From Mesotoga sp. Brook.08.105.5.1 (GTDB lineage: Bacteria; Thermotogota; Thermotogae; Petrotogales; Kosmotogaceae), in assembly GCF_002752635.1 (NCBI RefSeq), contig NZ_AYTW01000017.1, positions 62,001 to 126,000 on the forward strand: a stretch of DNA of 64,000 nt. Reading direction: 5' to 3'. The notes under the pieces are model-generated. The model was not told the DNA's origin and made no database searches. It saw nothing but the letters and a program-made list of their open reading frames with translations. Positions 63,462 to 64,000 of this stretch are shown one piece after another (the stretch's first letter is position 1; every line of letters begins with the position of its first letter). The position numbers and the translations under genes are program-made.

Positions 63462-64000
63462 CCCCAGTTTCAGCTATTGCTTTGAAGCTTACAGGCATAG
63501 AAGGTGGTCTGAATATCCCTGGAGCAAGCTCTTCAACAGGCACTCCCGTCTCCCTTGACAGAATCATCAAAGTATTTAGTCTGCACGTCCTACCTCCGCA
63601 GGGTCCCATACTTATTCTCAAGTACCTGCGCAGTTCTTCGAAATCCTTATACCCATCTTTTATCGCTTTTCTTATCTGATCTACTGTGACTTCTTCACAA
63701 CGGCATACAATGGTTTCTGCCTCTTGTGAAGGCACGAAAATGTTTCTAACTCCTTGTGCAACTTCCGAAGGAACAATGATGTAGACAAGATTTGTTTTGT
63801 TTGGAGACCTTGCTACTCTTTCCACCTCTGCCGTACATATCACTTCCCCATTCCTTCCCAATGCACTTACATACTGACCCTTTACGGGCAGGGGAAGAAA
63901 CTCGTAGGGGATACCGATCGATGAGGTTCCGTCTTTGTTCTCTCTGAACATAAAAATCGCAAGACCTGGGCACTTAGTGGCGCAAATGCTACAACCAGTA
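63442..64000 (-). CDS. Iron-sulfur electron-transfer subunit of the proline dehydrogenase complex (partial)
   Basis: The frame is open to the right edge of the window, so the N-terminal part is missing; 185 residues are seen. Upstream of the internal ATG at 63951 it reads TGCSICATKCPGLAIF, which has the spacing of part of a 4Fe-4S ferredoxin motif (CxxCxxxCP). Further on, CRCEEVTVDQIRKAIKDGY and MGPCGGRTC form a BFD-like 2Fe-2S domain (four cysteines). Such subunits link the flavin of proline dehydrogenase to other carriers. The stop overlaps the start of the FAD gene. Taking ATG 63951 as the start would wrongly cut the ferredoxin motif. Confidence 0.8.
   Translation of the reverse strand, partial: TGCSICATKCPGLAIFMFRENKDGTSSIGIPYEFLPLPVKGQYVSALGRNGEVICTAEVERVARSPNKTNLVYIIVPSEVAQGVRNIFVPSQEAETIVCRCEEVTVDQIRKAIKDGYKDFEELRRYLRISMGPCGGRTCRLNTLMILSRETGVPVEELAPGIFRPPSMPVSFKAIAETGVDDSEE

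Noticed and set aside
1-64000. CRISPR array, tRNA or rRNA genes
   Set aside because: No evenly spaced repeats or recognisable RNA genes were seen on either strand.

Overview
The window looks like a chromosome segment of a member of the Thermotogota, most likely a mesophilic relative such as Mesotoga. This is an inference from gene content (amino-acid fermentation genes, a large peptide-uptake operon, S-layer-like and beta-barrel surface proteins), the moderate G+C and frequent strong GGAGGT ribosome sites with TTG and GTG starts. No rRNA, tRNA or CRISPR array was seen.

Left part (1-9930): the 3' end of an IS4/IS1634-type transposase abuts a truncated lipid/diacylglycerol-kinase-like gene. 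Upstream of that, on the minus strand, lies one tightly coupled operon for anaerobic lysine fermentation in the order kal-kce-kdd-kamA-maoC-like-kamB-kamC-kamD-kamE. It converts lysine via beta-lysine and 3,5-diaminohexanoate to acetoacetate and crotonyl-CoA. It also carries the two accessory ATPases (one MutS-like) thought to reactivate the B12 aminomutase, and an extra MaoC-type hydratase.

10-31 kb: mostly housekeeping and envelope genes. These are manC with a PepV-like peptidase, a MATE exporter, a CGGC-domain protein, a glycine-rich membrane protein gene broken by an in-frame stop, purB-purA-cysS, an OsmC protein, a lipoprotein subtilase, mscL with a zinc-ribbon tail, gamma-glutamyltransferase, nadE, hypothetical proteins, a large surface metalloprotease/beta-propeller protein and a class IV aminotransferase.

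31-40 kb: a peptide-uptake operon made of an SLH-like/solute-binding fusion, a cytoplasmic M14 carboxypeptidase and DppBCDF. Next to it is an alpha/beta hydrolase whose nucleophile serine is replaced by glycine. Together with the lysine and proline operons this points to a peptide- and amino-acid-fermenting lifestyle.

40-48 kb: a NatAB-like ABC-2 exporter, a divergent tldD-tldE-nitroreductase operon, and an ArsR-controlled P1B metal ATPase with a clear promoter and operator.

48-61 kb: a region with visible gene decay, namely a PhoPQ-related protein gene with four lesions, a frameshifted DUF3795 gene, and a lipoprotein gene with several lesions that is split by an IS3-family remnant. Intact genes between them are a WYL regulator, HAD hydrolase, threonine aldolase, acyl-ACP thioesterase, a second KamA-like radical SAM protein with altered substrate residues, a seven-repeat cadherin-like anchored protein with DUF4230 and DUF5362 neighbours, and an aldo/keto reductase.

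Right end (60.7-64 kb): a proline oxidation operon (iron-sulfur electron-transfer subunit cut by the window edge, FAD proline-dehydrogenase-like subunit, P5C dehydrogenase).
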